From: Serratia proteamaculans
GTDB lineage: Bacteria; Pseudomonadota; Gammaproteobacteria; Enterobacterales; Enterobacteriaceae
Length of the DNA: 64,000 bases
NCBI RefSeq assembly: GCF_008830365.1
Contig: NZ_WBKI01000001.1
Location: 1,832,837-1,896,836, forward strand
Direction: 5' to 3'
Positions 42,116 to 52,167 of the stretch are shown in pieces. Below the pieces are notes generated by a model. That model worked only from the letters and a program-made list of their open reading frames with translations, was not told where the DNA came from and did no database searches. The position numbers and the translations under genes are program-made. Within the stretch, counting starts at the first letter, position 1, and each line of letters begins with the position of its first letter.

Positions 42116-42199
42116 ATTTTCATGCTTTACTTAACCCCATCAAACCAGCAGTCCTGATTGGCAGGGCTTTGATTCTCGATTGAGATAAGGAAGCTTCAA

Positions 42200-42598
42200 A
42201 TGAAAAAATATACCCTGGCCGCATTAATCGCCCTGTGCAGCGCACCGGTTTTGGCACAGCAAGGTGGGTTCCTCGATCCTGCAGCACCACAGACGCAAAC
42301 GCAAAACACCCAGCAAGGCGGCTTCTCCGGCCCCAGCGCCGCGCTGACCACTGTGGACAAGGTTAAGTCGATGAGCGATGACACCTGGGTGATGCTGCAG
42401 GGCAACATTGAGCAGCGCGTCGGTGACGACACCTATACCTTCCGCGATGCCAGCGGAACCCTGACGGTAGAGATCGACAGAAAACGCTGGAACGGCCAGA
42501 CCATCACCCCGAAAGATAAAGTGCAGTTGGAAGGGAAAGTGGATAAAGACTGGAGCAGTGTCGAAGTGGATGTGAAGAACATCAAAAAACTGCCGTAA
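42200..42598 (+). CDS. YgiW/YdeI-family periplasmic OB-fold stress protein
   Basis: 132-aa exported protein: signal peptide MKKYTLAALIALCSAPVLA, then a short imperfect repeat (QQGGFLDP ... QQGGFSGP) and a C-terminal bacterial OB-fold domain (about 50-132; VMLQGNIEQRVGDDTYTFRD, GTLTVEIDRKRW, VEVDVKNIKK). E. coli YgiW and YdeI are stress-tolerance proteins of this family, induced by peroxide, acid or antimicrobial peptides. Here the gene stands alone, not next to qseBC, but retains a PmrA/QseB-type box upstream. Confidence 0.88.
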   Translation: MKKYTLAALIALCSAPVLAQQGGFLDPAAPQTQTQNTQQGGFSGPSAALTTVDKVKSMSDDTWVMLQGNIEQRVGDDTYTFRDASGTLTVEIDRKRWNGQTITPKDKVQLEGKVDKDWSSVEVDVKNIKKLP

Positions 42599-42609
42599 CC
42601 GGTAGCAAA

Positions 42610-42631
42610 GGGCGGTGAAACTTCACCGCCC
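42610..42631. terminator. Hairpin between convergent OB-fold gene and ypeA
   Basis: Perfect 10-bp stem GGGCGGTGAA-AC-TTCACCGCCC between the two stop codons; no long T-run, so it may serve as a bidirectional 3' end. Confidence 0.65.
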
Positions 42632-42641
42632 AAAGTACCAC

Positions 42642-43067
42642 TCAATATTCCTGATCTTCGATCAGTCGTTTGCCCAGGCTGGTGACGTTCTGAATTTCGT
42701 AACCGAGCTTTTCATACATCTCGATCACCGTATCGTTATCTTCCCGCACCATCAGTTGGATTTTCGGGCAACCACGCGCAATCAGCTTCTTCTCCAGGCG
42801 GCTAATCAACGCATTGGCAATGCCCCGCCCGCGATAATCCGGGTGTACCCCCAGATAATACGCCGAGCCGCGATGGCCGTCGTAACCGCCCATCACTGAG
42901 CCCACCACTTCTCCGCCCACTTCGGCGACCAGAAACAGATCCGGATCGTGATTCAATTTGCGCTCAATATCCATCTCAGGATCATTCCACGGACGCAGCA
43001 GATCGCAGCGCTCCCACAGGGTAATGATTTCTTCAAAGTCGTCTTGTCGAAATACGCGAATTTCCAT
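42642..43067 (-). CDS. ypeA: YpeA, GNAT-family acetyltransferase
   Basis: Predicted N-acetyltransferase (141 aa). The GNAT fold is recognisable from [18 protein letters not shown] and the acetyl-CoA-binding motif [21 protein letters not shown] (Q/RxxGxG/A). Substrate unknown. Located next to amiA as in E. coli; divergent from it. Confidence 0.92.
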   Translation of the reverse strand: MEIRVFRQDDFEEIITLWERCDLLRPWNDPEMDIERKLNHDPDLFLVAEVGGEVVGSVMGGYDGHRGSAYYLGVHPDYRGRGIANALISRLEKKLIARGCPKIQLMVREDNDTVIEMYEKLGYEIQNVTSLGKRLIEDQEY

Positions 43068-43272
43068 CGATGTTCGCCGCTGTTAATTAAGATGTTTATC
43101 TGATTATCGCGTGATTATTCACTTACGCAATATCAAACTGCGATTTCCTCCCTCAATTATGTAGAAATCACCGGTAACACGAGTAATAAATGGACATAGT
43201 TATCAGGTCGATTAATGATTATCAATACGATATAACATCGCAAAATAGAATTTGTCGATGGAGCGTAGCGCT

Positions 43273-44172
43273 ATGAAAAAGCAGGTTAAACAATTCCTCA
43301 ATTTTAAGCCGCTTTCTGTTTCCCCCACGCGACGTCAATTACTGCTCTCCGGTCTGGCATTAGTGTTACTTGGCAGCAAAAGCCAAACTGCCGAAGCCGA
43401 GTCTGGCGGCATGCTGCGCAACCAACATCCCAAACCGACCGCCAAACCAGCGCCTAAACCCTCCGGCAGCAAAAGGCTGGTGATGATCGATCCCGGTCAT
43501 GGCGGTATAGACTCCGGCGCAGTCGGCAGTGAAGGCTCGCAGGAGAAGCACGTGGTGCTGGAGATCGCCAACCACGTCCGCCGCATCCTGCACGAACAGG
43601 AACATGTCGAAGTTCGCCTGACGCGGGAAGAAGACGAGTTTATTCCCTTGTTCCAGCGGGTGGAGATTGCCCACCAGCACCAGGCCGATCTGTTTATCTC
43701 GATTCATGCCGACGGCTTTACCAGCCCGGAAGCCTCGGGGGCTTCGGTGTTCGCCTTATCCAACCGCGGCGCCAGCAGCGCCATGGCGCGTTACCTGTCC
43801 AAGCGCGAAAATGCGGCCGATGACGTGGCCGGCGGCAAGTACAAAAACCAGGACAACTATCTGCAGCAGGTGCTGTTCGATCTGGTGCAGACTGACACCA
43901 TCAACAACAGCCTGACGCTCGGCCGCCACGTGCTTGGCCAGATCCGTCCGGTGCACCACCTGCACAGCAACAGCACGGAACAGGCGGCGTTCGCGGTGCT
44001 GAAATCCCCGTCGATCCCGTCGGTGTTGGTCGAAACCTCATTCATTACCAATCCGGCCGAAGAGCGCCTGCTCGGCACCACCGCATTTCGCGAAAAAATC
44101 GCCCGCGCCATCGCCGACGGGGTGATCAGCTTCTTCAGCTATTACGATACCCACCAACGAAAACCCGGCTGA
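43273..44172 (+). CDS. amiA: AmiA, N-acetylmuramoyl-L-alanine amidase
   Basis: Periplasmic zinc amidase (299 aa) that cleaves septal peptidoglycan during cell separation. The start at 43273 has GGAG 10 bases upstream; two in-frame starts just before it (43252, 43258) are less likely. A twin-arginine signal is visible (PTRRQLLLSGLALVLL). The Amidase_3 domain (about 65-290) shows VMIDPGHGGIDSGAVG and LFISIHADGF with the zinc His residues, and a late SVLVETSFITNPAEE with the catalytic Glu. It is followed by hemF. Confidence 0.96.
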   Translation: MKKQVKQFLNFKPLSVSPTRRQLLLSGLALVLLGSKSQTAEAESGGMLRNQHPKPTAKPAPKPSGSKRLVMIDPGHGGIDSGAVGSEGSQEKHVVLEIANHVRRILHEQEHVEVRLTREEDEFIPLFQRVEIAHQHQADLFISIHADGFTSPEASGASVFALSNRGASSAMARYLSKRENAADDVAGGKYKNQDNYLQQVLFDLVQTDTINNSLTLGRHVLGQIRPVHHLHSNSTEQAAFAVLKSPSIPSVLVETSFITNPAEERLLGTTAFREKIARAIADGVISFFSYYDTHQRKPG

Positions 44173-44190
44173 TACTGCCAGCCGCGGTGA

Positions 44191-45617
<1,427 letters not shown>

Positions 45618-45634
45618 TTGCGCCCGCATCCCAT

Positions 45635-47875
45635 TTAGAAACGCACCTCGCCTCCAAAGATATAGGTTCGGCCGCGGGCGGTATTGGTCGGTGAGGAATC
45701 CCGTGACTGTGATGGCATCGCATTCATCTTGTTCAACGCATCGGAATAGTCTTTGTCCATCAGGTTCTGCACGCTGAATTTCAACAGCAGATTGCGGTTG
45801 AACTGATAGGTGCTGTACAGATCGATAACGGTCGGGATATGCGGTGCCGGTTCTTTCAGCAACTGCTCATTCTCATCAACGTTGGCGTCGGGAGAAAGTC
45901 GCACCGCCTTGCCGGTATATTTCACCAGCCCGCCCAGCGTCAATTTCTCATCCAGTAGACGTACCCCAGTATCCAGCGTGAAGTACAATTCCGGCAGCTC
46001 GCTAATGTCACCGGCACCGAACACATTGCTGGCCTGATTGGTCGGCTGGCTGGTGTGCTCCTTGCTCAGGGACAGTTTGGTGTAGGCAAAACCGGCGTCG
46101 TACATCGCCTCCACTTCCACCCCACGCGACCTGACTGGCTCGTAAGCGTTGCTGTACATGGTCATGGCGACATTCACATCGGCGTTATCCCATTCCTCCT
46201 GACTAGTCTGGACACGATTACATTTTTGGCGATTACTGCACACCATGTAGCTCTGGCTGGAGATGTAATTTTTGATTTTCGACTCAAAATACACCGCCTT
46301 CAGCTGGAAGCTGTCCTGTTTAAACAGCAGGTCATGAGCATTGGCGTTAAAACCCGCCTGATAGGTTTCTGCCGTTTCGCCCTTCAGGAACGGGTTCATC
46401 GACTGCCCGCCGCTGTTGGCGAAGAACACTTCCTGAATATTCGGCCCACGCATCGATTTGTTGTAGCTGACGAACGGCTGCAACCATGGCGTCACCTGCG
46501 CTGACAACATCACAGCCGGATTAAAGCCGTGCTCTTTCAAATTAATATTACTGGCCCCCTGCGGAAAGCAGGCTACGCGTTCATCACAGGCCGGTTTATA
46601 GCCGGAGATATCATAGGCGCTGTAGTTCAGGTCAAAATTACCCTGCCAGATGCCGTAATTAAGCTGCAGTCCACTGTAAAGGCTGGCTATATTTTGTTTG
46701 CCTGCAATACCCACCGGCGAGCTTTCCGCCTGGCCCTCGTCTGTCACCAGCCCGGAGGCGCGCTTCTTGTATTCGTTGCGGATCAGCTTGCCGCCATAGC
46801 TAAAGGCAAAGTCGACCTCCTGCAGGCTGAAGCGACTGGTGTTGTTCACATCCAGCGCGTCGGAGATATTTTTTGCGGTACTGTCGCTAAACCCCGCCAT
46901 ATTATCGGACATAAACTTCTGCTCACCCCGGCTGGTACTGGCAGTCAGATTAAAATCAATCAGCTCTGAAAACGGGGCGTAATGATATTTAATATAGAAG
47001 TCATTACTGTCGATATGGCGACGGGTGATCTTGTTTTGATAAGTTCTGGCCGACAGTTCAATACTATTAAAAGCGTCAGGTTTAATATCCACTTTAAATA
47101 ACTGAGATTTAGGATTCTGGCGATAGGTTTTATCGACATTAAACTCTTCACTGTCAAAGCCGGAACCGTTCTTATAATTAGAGGTGATCGAACTGCCGCT
47201 GATAGCCGCCATGGCTCCCAGGCTACCGCCTTCGTCGAATGCGTCGGTTTTCCCACCCACGGCGATCATACCGCTGCGGCCAATACCGTTATTACCTACA
47301 GAAAACTTGGTGCGCACGCCAAAAGGGTTATCCGAAAACACTACGTCATCCACGCCAATGGTGCGGAAGTTGGCGCTGCCTGCCAGCGCATTGACACCGG
47401 CGGATCCCGTCGCATTACCGCGTGCCACATCAACGCCGACGATAAAATTAGGATCGATCAGCGCACCAAACTGGCTGGTTGGCAAACCGCCATGCGCCGC
47501 GTCACTGGGTGAACTGCCATAATAGTTCTGGGTAATGCCATCAACCATGGTATTAACGCGGCCAAAACCACTCATGCCACGGATATTAACGCTGACCGAA
47601 CCCTGGCCGGGGTCGATCTGGGTATAGGTGCCCGGCATACTGCGCAGAATGCTGTCCACCGACTCCAGATTCTTATTTTCCCCGCGTGAACTGAAAGCGC
47701 CGGGTTTTTCCAACGCTTCTTTTTCACTGCTGTTGCTGCTATCTGCCGCCGAGACATTCAACGGGCTGAAAACGACCTTGCCCTTTCCTTCTTCTGCCCC
47801 ATTCTGCGCGGCCGTCGCCGCCCCGCTCAGCGCTATTCCCGCGCCGATCAGGCTTACTATTAATTTGATTTTCAT
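45635..47875 (-). CDS. TonB-dependent outer-membrane receptor, heme-receptor-like
   Basis: 746-aa outer-membrane receptor: signal peptide MKIKLIVSLIGAGIALSGAA, probable TonB box around VVFSPLNVSA, plug with SVDSILRSMPGTYTQIDPGQ and VNIRGMSGFGRVNTMVDG, then a barrel ending ARGRTYIFGGEVRF. The segment MRGPNIQEVFF followed by NPFLKGETAETYQ occupies the place of the FRAP and NPNL boxes of heme/hemoglobin receptors, but the residues deviate and the usual His between them is missing. Two C-X5-C pairs (CDERVAC, CSNRQKC) probably form disulfide-closed outer loops. Ligand unknown: heme, hemophore, peptide or peptide-siderophore. Last gene of a minus-strand locus with a peptidase and a TonB homologue. 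Confidence 0.8.
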   Translation of the reverse strand: MKIKLIVSLIGAGIALSGAATAAQNGAEEGKGKVVFSPLNVSAADSSNSSEKEALEKPGAFSSRGENKNLESVDSILRSMPGTYTQIDPGQGSVSVNIRGMSGFGRVNTMVDGITQNYYGSSPSDAAHGGLPTSQFGALIDPNFIVGVDVARGNATGSAGVNALAGSANFRTIGVDDVVFSDNPFGVRTKFSVGNNGIGRSGMIAVGGKTDAFDEGGSLGAMAAISGSSITSNYKNGSGFDSEEFNVDKTYRQNPKSQLFKVDIKPDAFNSIELSARTYQNKITRRHIDSNDFYIKYHYAPFSELIDFNLTASTSRGEQKFMSDNMAGFSDSTAKNISDALDVNNTSRFSLQEVDFAFSYGGKLIRNEYKKRASGLVTDEGQAESSPVGIAGKQNIASLYSGLQLNYGIWQGNFDLNYSAYDISGYKPACDERVACFPQGASNINLKEHGFNPAVMLSAQVTPWLQPFVSYNKSMRGPNIQEVFFANSGGQSMNPFLKGETAETYQAGFNANAHDLLFKQDSFQLKAVYFESKIKNYISSQSYMVCSNRQKCNRVQTSQEEWDNADVNVAMTMYSNAYEPVRSRGVEVEAMYDAGFAYTKLSLSKEHTSQPTNQASNVFGAGDISELPELYFTLDTGVRLLDEKLTLGGLVKYTGKAVRLSPDANVDENEQLLKEPAPHIPTVIDLYSTYQFNRNLLLKFSVQNLMDKDYSDALNKMNAMPSQSRDSSPTNTARGRTYIFGGEVRF

Positions 47876-48007
47876 ATATCCCCAGAAATTGCCAAAAAGA
47901 TTTGGTGGCCGACAATGCCCAGCAAAAAGCCCGCCGGAATCGACGGTAAATTTATTTTTTTATAGTGTTAATAAACCGCCGGGTTTATTACCCGACGGTG
48001 ATAGTGG

Positions 48008-50143
48008 TTATTTCTGTGTTTTCTGATCCATCGCCATAATAAAGCTGTATTCCAGCGCGTTATTTTCCAGCCGCGTCAGGCGGCCCGATTTTCCGCCGTG
48101 GCCGGCCGTCATATCGGTTGCCAGCAGCAATACTGAATCGCCCTGTTTAAAACGACGCAGTTTGGCTACCCATTTGGCCGGTTCCCAATATTGCACCTGC
48201 GAGTCATACAGGCCGCTGGTGACCAGCAGGTTCGGATAGGCCTGTTTAGCTACGTTGTCATACGGGCTATAGGACCTCATCAACGCATAAGCCTGCGGCT
48301 GATTCGGATTGCCCCACTCTTCGTATTCACCGACCGTCAGCGGAATGCTGTCGTCCAGCATGGTGGTCAGCACATCAACAAAAGGCACCTGCGCCACCAC
48401 CGCGTTATACAACTGCGGTGCCTGATTAATCACCGCCCCCATCAGCAGCCCGCCGGCACTGCCCCCCATGGCGTAAATACGGCCCGGCTGACCATAACCC
48501 TGTTGGATTAATGCCTGGGTGGCGTCGATAAAGTCATTGAAGGTGTTTGGCTTATGAGTCAACTTGCCCTGTTGGTACCAGTTCTGCCCCAGCTCACCGC
48601 CACCGCGCACGTGGATTAGCGCATAAACGAAACCGCGATCCAGCAAACCAATGCGGTTGGCGCTAAAGGCCGGATCCATACTCATGCCATAGGCACCATA
48701 ACCGTACACCAGCAGCGGGCTGTGCCCCGGTTTGAACATGGCTTTGTTGTAGACCAGCGAGACCGGCACCTTGACACCGTCACGCGCGTTAATCCACACC
48801 CGCTCGCTGTGGTACTGGCTGGGATCCACCCCCTTCACTTCCTGCTGTTTCAGCAGGGTGCGCTCGCCTTTGTTGAGATCCCATTGGTATGTGCGGGTCG
48901 GGGTAGTCATCGCCGAATAGCCATAGCGCAGTTGCTGGTTGTCCGGATCCGGGTTATAGCCCAGCCAGGCCATATAGCTGGCGTCGTCGAACGGAATACT
49001 GCGCTGGGTTTTACCGTCCCAACTGATTTGCCGCAGTTGCACCAGCCCCTCGCCACGCTCCTTCACCACCAGCCAGTCGCGGAACAGGGTGAAGCCCTCA
49101 ACCTCGTTCTTTTCCTGCGGCGCTATCAGCGCTTGCCACGGCTTGTCGACCGCCGCGGTGTGATACAAGCCAAAATGCGGGCTTTGGTGGTTGGAGCGCA
49201 GATAGAACTCACCGCGATAGTGGTCTAAATAATACTCGTGGCCGTTCTTGCGCGCGGCAAACAACACCGGTGTGTTCAGCGGCTGGTTAGCGTCGATCAG
49301 TCGCGCCTCCGAGGTGGTATTGCCGCTGATGCTAATAATGACGTAGTCACGTGAGGAAGAGCGGCCGAGGCTCAGATAAAAACCGCCGTCGTTTTCCTGA
49401 TACACCAGTTTATCGTCCGTGACCGGCGTGCCGGATTGATGACGATAAACCTGATACGGCAACAGGGTCTGCGGGTGATTGCGGATATAGAACAGCGTCT
49501 TGCCATCGTTGGCCCACGCCATGTCACCGGAGGTATTTTCAATCACTTCCGGCGCCCATTTTCCGCTATCGATATCCTGCAATGAGATACGGTACTGCCT
49601 GCGCCCCTGCAAATCTTCAGCGATCGCCATCTGCCGATTATCCTGGCTGATCTCCAACCCGGCCAGGCGATAATAATCCTGCCCCGTCGCACGCTGATTG
49701 GCGTCCAGCAAGGTTTTCCACGGCACATCGGCCGTCAGAGCCTGGCGTTGATACAGGGCAAAATCCTTGCCCGCCGCATAGCTTTCCTGATAGCGATAAC
49801 CGTTAAGCTGATAGGGTACCGAGCGATCTTCCGGGCTCATACGGCCCAGCATTTCCTGATACAGCGTATCGCGCAGTTTTTTATACGGCTGCATCATCTG
49901 CTCGGTATAACGGTTTTCCGCCGTCAGATAATTCAGTACCTTTTTATTTTGGCGATTGTCGTCGCGCAGCCAATAATAATCATCCACCCGGGTTTCCCCT
50001 TGGGCAGTTAATGGATGCGGGATAATCTCAGCGCTGGGTGCCAGCGGCTCCGCCCGGGCTACCTGCCCCAACAAACTCAATGAAATCACGGCATAGGCGG
50101 CCGTACGCCAACGACAACGAACCGACAGAAATGGATGTTTCAT
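48008..50143 (-). CDS. Exported S9 prolyl oligopeptidase / oligopeptidase B-like protease
   Basis: 711-aa serine peptidase of family S9A (protease II group). A beta-propeller occupies about 80-430, and the alpha/beta-hydrolase domain follows with nucleophile in MGGSAGGLLMGAV and a catalytic His in MTAGHGGKSGR near the C-terminus. Unlike ordinary cytosolic PtrB it carries a signal peptide (hydrophobic core AAYAVISLSLLGQVARA, cleavage before EPLAPS), so it should act in the periplasm. S9A enzymes trim short peptides, not folded proteins. It lies between a TonB homologue and a TonB-dependent receptor, which suggests processing of an imported peptide-containing ligand. Confidence 0.85.
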   Translation of the reverse strand: MKHPFLSVRCRWRTAAYAVISLSLLGQVARAEPLAPSAEIIPHPLTAQGETRVDDYYWLRDDNRQNKKVLNYLTAENRYTEQMMQPYKKLRDTLYQEMLGRMSPEDRSVPYQLNGYRYQESYAAGKDFALYQRQALTADVPWKTLLDANQRATGQDYYRLAGLEISQDNRQMAIAEDLQGRRQYRISLQDIDSGKWAPEVIENTSGDMAWANDGKTLFYIRNHPQTLLPYQVYRHQSGTPVTDDKLVYQENDGGFYLSLGRSSSRDYVIISISGNTTSEARLIDANQPLNTPVLFAARKNGHEYYLDHYRGEFYLRSNHQSPHFGLYHTAAVDKPWQALIAPQEKNEVEGFTLFRDWLVVKERGEGLVQLRQISWDGKTQRSIPFDDASYMAWLGYNPDPDNQQLRYGYSAMTTPTRTYQWDLNKGERTLLKQQEVKGVDPSQYHSERVWINARDGVKVPVSLVYNKAMFKPGHSPLLVYGYGAYGMSMDPAFSANRIGLLDRGFVYALIHVRGGGELGQNWYQQGKLTHKPNTFNDFIDATQALIQQGYGQPGRIYAMGGSAGGLLMGAVINQAPQLYNAVVAQVPFVDVLTTMLDDSIPLTVGEYEEWGNPNQPQAYALMRSYSPYDNVAKQAYPNLLVTSGLYDSQVQYWEPAKWVAKLRRFKQGDSVLLLATDMTAGHGGKSGRLTRLENNALEYSFIMAMDQKTQK

Positions 50144-50220
50144 AATCCCTCACGATGGTTTGGCGTAAGCAATCCCCGCCCCTGGTTTAGGTAAACAAAG
50201 GCCACTGCTCACGGAATAAA

Positions 50221-51021
50221 TTATTGGCTGGTGTTCAATGCCGCCAGATTAAAATCAATCGGCATCGTCACCTGAACGTTGCCCTGCCGCAGCATTTCGA
50301 CCGGCGGTGGTGGCAGTGGCTGCGCCCGCATCACCACCGATAATGCTTCCCGATCCAGCGAGGCCGTGCCCGACGGAGCCTGCAAGGTCAGATCGAAAAC
50401 CCGTCCCTGAGCATCCACAGAAAAAGACACCTGCGGCATGCCGGTACGGCGGCGGCGCTGCGCATCCGGCGGATAACGTTTGATGCGGTTTAGCATTCCC
50501 TTTACCCGGCTTTCCCATGACAGCTTGACCTGTTCGTTGCTTGCGGAATCACTGTTCAGCGGTGCGGCCGTCTGCCGGGTTATGTTCAAGGCTTTCGGTG
50601 CGGCAGCGCTGGATGCAGCGGCGTGCCTGATCTCTTTCACCTGCTCTTCCGGCTTCGGCTGGGCTTTCTGCGCTGGCCGGTGTTCGGTTCGCTTTTTCTC
50701 AGCCACGCTGATTTTGGTCTTTTCGGCCCGCGCCAACTTGGGCAAATCGGGTTGATCCTGCGGCTCGGCCGGTTGTGCCGCAGAAGACTCTGCCTGTTGC
50801 ACACCCAACGGCAGCGGCTTGGGGCTTTCCGGTGCTTCAATCTGCGCCGCCCAACTCATCATCACCGCCGGTGGCGCTAACTGCATCGGCGGCAGCGTCT
50901 GGGGTGGCCAATAAAACAGCAGTACCAGCGCCACATGTGCCGCTATCGCACATAAAAATCCGCGCGCCCAGCGCGGCTGTGGTATGGAGGCAAGCGGATA
51001 AGATAAAGACGGACTCGGCAT
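50221..51021 (-). CDS. TonB-like energy transducer (HasB-type)
   Basis: 266-aa TonB-family protein: one N-terminal TM (about 20-40, GFLCAIAAHVALVLLFYWPP), a long Pro/Ala/Lys/Glu periplasmic linker (about 60-150), and a C-terminal TonB domain (about 170-260; YPPDAQRRRRTGMPQVSFSV, GTASLDREALSVV). As a second, locus-specific TonB it resembles HasB, which serves a dedicated receptor in Serratia. A strong Fur box is 46-64 bases upstream of its start. No exbBD genes are adjacent. Confidence 0.87.
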   Translation of the reverse strand: MPSPSLSYPLASIPQPRWARGFLCAIAAHVALVLLFYWPPQTLPPMQLAPPAVMMSWAAQIEAPESPKPLPLGVQQAESSAAQPAEPQDQPDLPKLARAEKTKISVAEKKRTEHRPAQKAQPKPEEQVKEIRHAAASSAAAPKALNITRQTAAPLNSDSASNEQVKLSWESRVKGMLNRIKRYPPDAQRRRRTGMPQVSFSVDAQGRVFDLTLQAPSGTASLDREALSVVMRAQPLPPPPVEMLRQGNVQVTMPIDFNLAALNTSQ

Positions 51022-51066
51022 AGGGATATTAGATTACTTAATTACGAATGATTTTAGATCTCATTT

Positions 51067-51085
51067 GCTAATGATAATCATTTGT
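51067..51085. promoter_or_regulatory. Fur box upstream of the TonB-like gene
   Basis: GCTAATGATAATCATTTGT matches the 19-bp Fur consensus at 15 of 19 positions, with an unbroken ATGATAATCATT core. It probably controls the tonB-like, peptidase and receptor genes on the minus strand. Confidence 0.88.
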
Positions 51086-51123
51086 AATTTGTATTAACAG
51101 TTCTTTTCACTGTCTTAACCTAA

Positions 51124-51978
51124 TCATTTACCCTCAGGGTTAACCGCTGGGGTAACCCACAGGTAATCCGCCACCTGCTTATCGACCTGTACACCGTGCT
51201 CAGCCAGCATCAACACGGTTGGCACGGCTGTCGGTTGCAGATCCTGCACGTGCAGCGGCACCCCCACCGATTTGGAAGCATGATAACCGCCGGCAATCAG
51301 CAGCGCCGGCGTCGGCGCGGCCAGTAAACGTTCGGCCATACGTCGATCGCGTTGCTGCTGGATCGCCAGCATGGCATGCAGTTGTTGAGGCTCAATTTTC
51401 CCACCGTGCGAAGTCCGGATAGTTTCTTCCAGCACCTTCTGCACCGCCGGACGCACTGACAGTTGGCCCTGCGGGAAAGACGGCTGCTGATAAAACGCCA
51501 TGATCTCATCGCGATCCAGGTTAGCCGACCACAGCGGGTACGGTGCACGCATCGCCGCCATCGTCAAATCGCCGTACAGCGGCCATTTCCAGCCTGGTTG
51601 CCAGTCAATCAACTCCGCCACACGGCTGTCACGCACTCTCGGATTACCCTGCAGCCACTGTTTCACCTGACTCACTTTGGCCTGTTGGCTCGGGTTAATC
51701 ATCTCCATCAGTACGCTGCCCTGCGGCCGCTGCTGCGGTAAGTTTTCCACCAGCCACAGTTCAATCTGGTGGTGGTATGGGTTGTCATGCTTTTCTCCGA
51801 CGATAACCCGTGGCTGAGCGGCCAATCGGGTCAGCAGTTGCTCGGGTGACAAACTTTCGCCGCTGCGCAAGTCGGTAATTTTCCCCAGGTTATCAAGGCT
51901 GTTTTTCGGCGAGGAAACCGGTACCTGACTACAAGCGCCCAGTGCCAGCGCGGCCAATAAAATCAAAAATCTCATCAT
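51124..51978 (-). CDS. ChaN-family (Tiki/EreA-like) lipoprotein, probable heme-associated
   Basis: 284-aa lipoprotein: signal MMRFLILLAALALGAC with lipobox LGAC, then a ChaN domain with VIVGEKHDNPYHHQIELWL near residue 58 and LLIAGGYHASKSVGVPLHV near residue 233. Campylobacter ChaN is an iron-regulated lipoprotein that binds heme as a dimer, and PhuW-like ChaN proteins occur in heme loci (family knowledge). A Fur box lies 33-51 bases upstream of its start, supporting an iron/heme role here. Confidence 0.85.
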   Translation of the reverse strand: MMRFLILLAALALGACSQVPVSSPKNSLDNLGKITDLRSGESLSPEQLLTRLAAQPRVIVGEKHDNPYHHQIELWLVENLPQQRPQGSVLMEMINPSQQAKVSQVKQWLQGNPRVRDSRVAELIDWQPGWKWPLYGDLTMAAMRAPYPLWSANLDRDEIMAFYQQPSFPQGQLSVRPAVQKVLEETIRTSHGGKIEPQQLHAMLAIQQQRDRRMAERLLAAPTPALLIAGGYHASKSVGVPLHVQDLQPTAVPTVLMLAEHGVQVDKQVADYLWVTPAVNPEGK

Positions 51979-52010
51979 GCTGCCCTTGTAATAAAAGTGG
52001 CGACATTATA

Positions 52011-52029
52011 GATAATAATTATCATTTGC
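52011..52029. promoter_or_regulatory. Fur box upstream of the ChaN-like gene
   Basis: GATAATAATTATCATTTGC matches the Fur consensus at 15 of 19 positions and sits at the expected promoter distance from the start at 51978. Confidence 0.87.
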
Positions 52030-52094
52030 ATATAGAAAGCAACCTGTCCTGAGACGCCGATAACGGTTTTTGCTTTATGGTTTCCGCTCACACA

Positions 52095-52159
52095 TTGATT
52101 TCGTGAAGTATTGCGGGTATAACCGATAGCCATTTAGCTGTTTAGACGTCTACACGGAT
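52095..52159 (+). promoter_or_regulatory. mmuP promoter and MetJ operator
   Basis: Promoter TTGATT (52095-52100), 17-base spacer, TATAAC (52118-52123), followed by three adjacent 8-bp met boxes at 52136-52159: AGCTGTTT (5/8), AGACGTCT (8/8) and ACACGGAT (5/8). The last box overlaps the weak ribosome site of mmuP, whose ATG is at 52168. MetJ bound here would block early transcription. Confidence 0.82.
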
Positions 52160-52167
52160 AGAATATT

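Noticed and set aside
43211..43229. Fur-like sequence (ATTAATGATTATCAATA) upstream of amiA.
   Set aside because: Two or more mismatches in the core and no iron-linked role for amiA; AT-rich intergenic DNA gives such matches readily.
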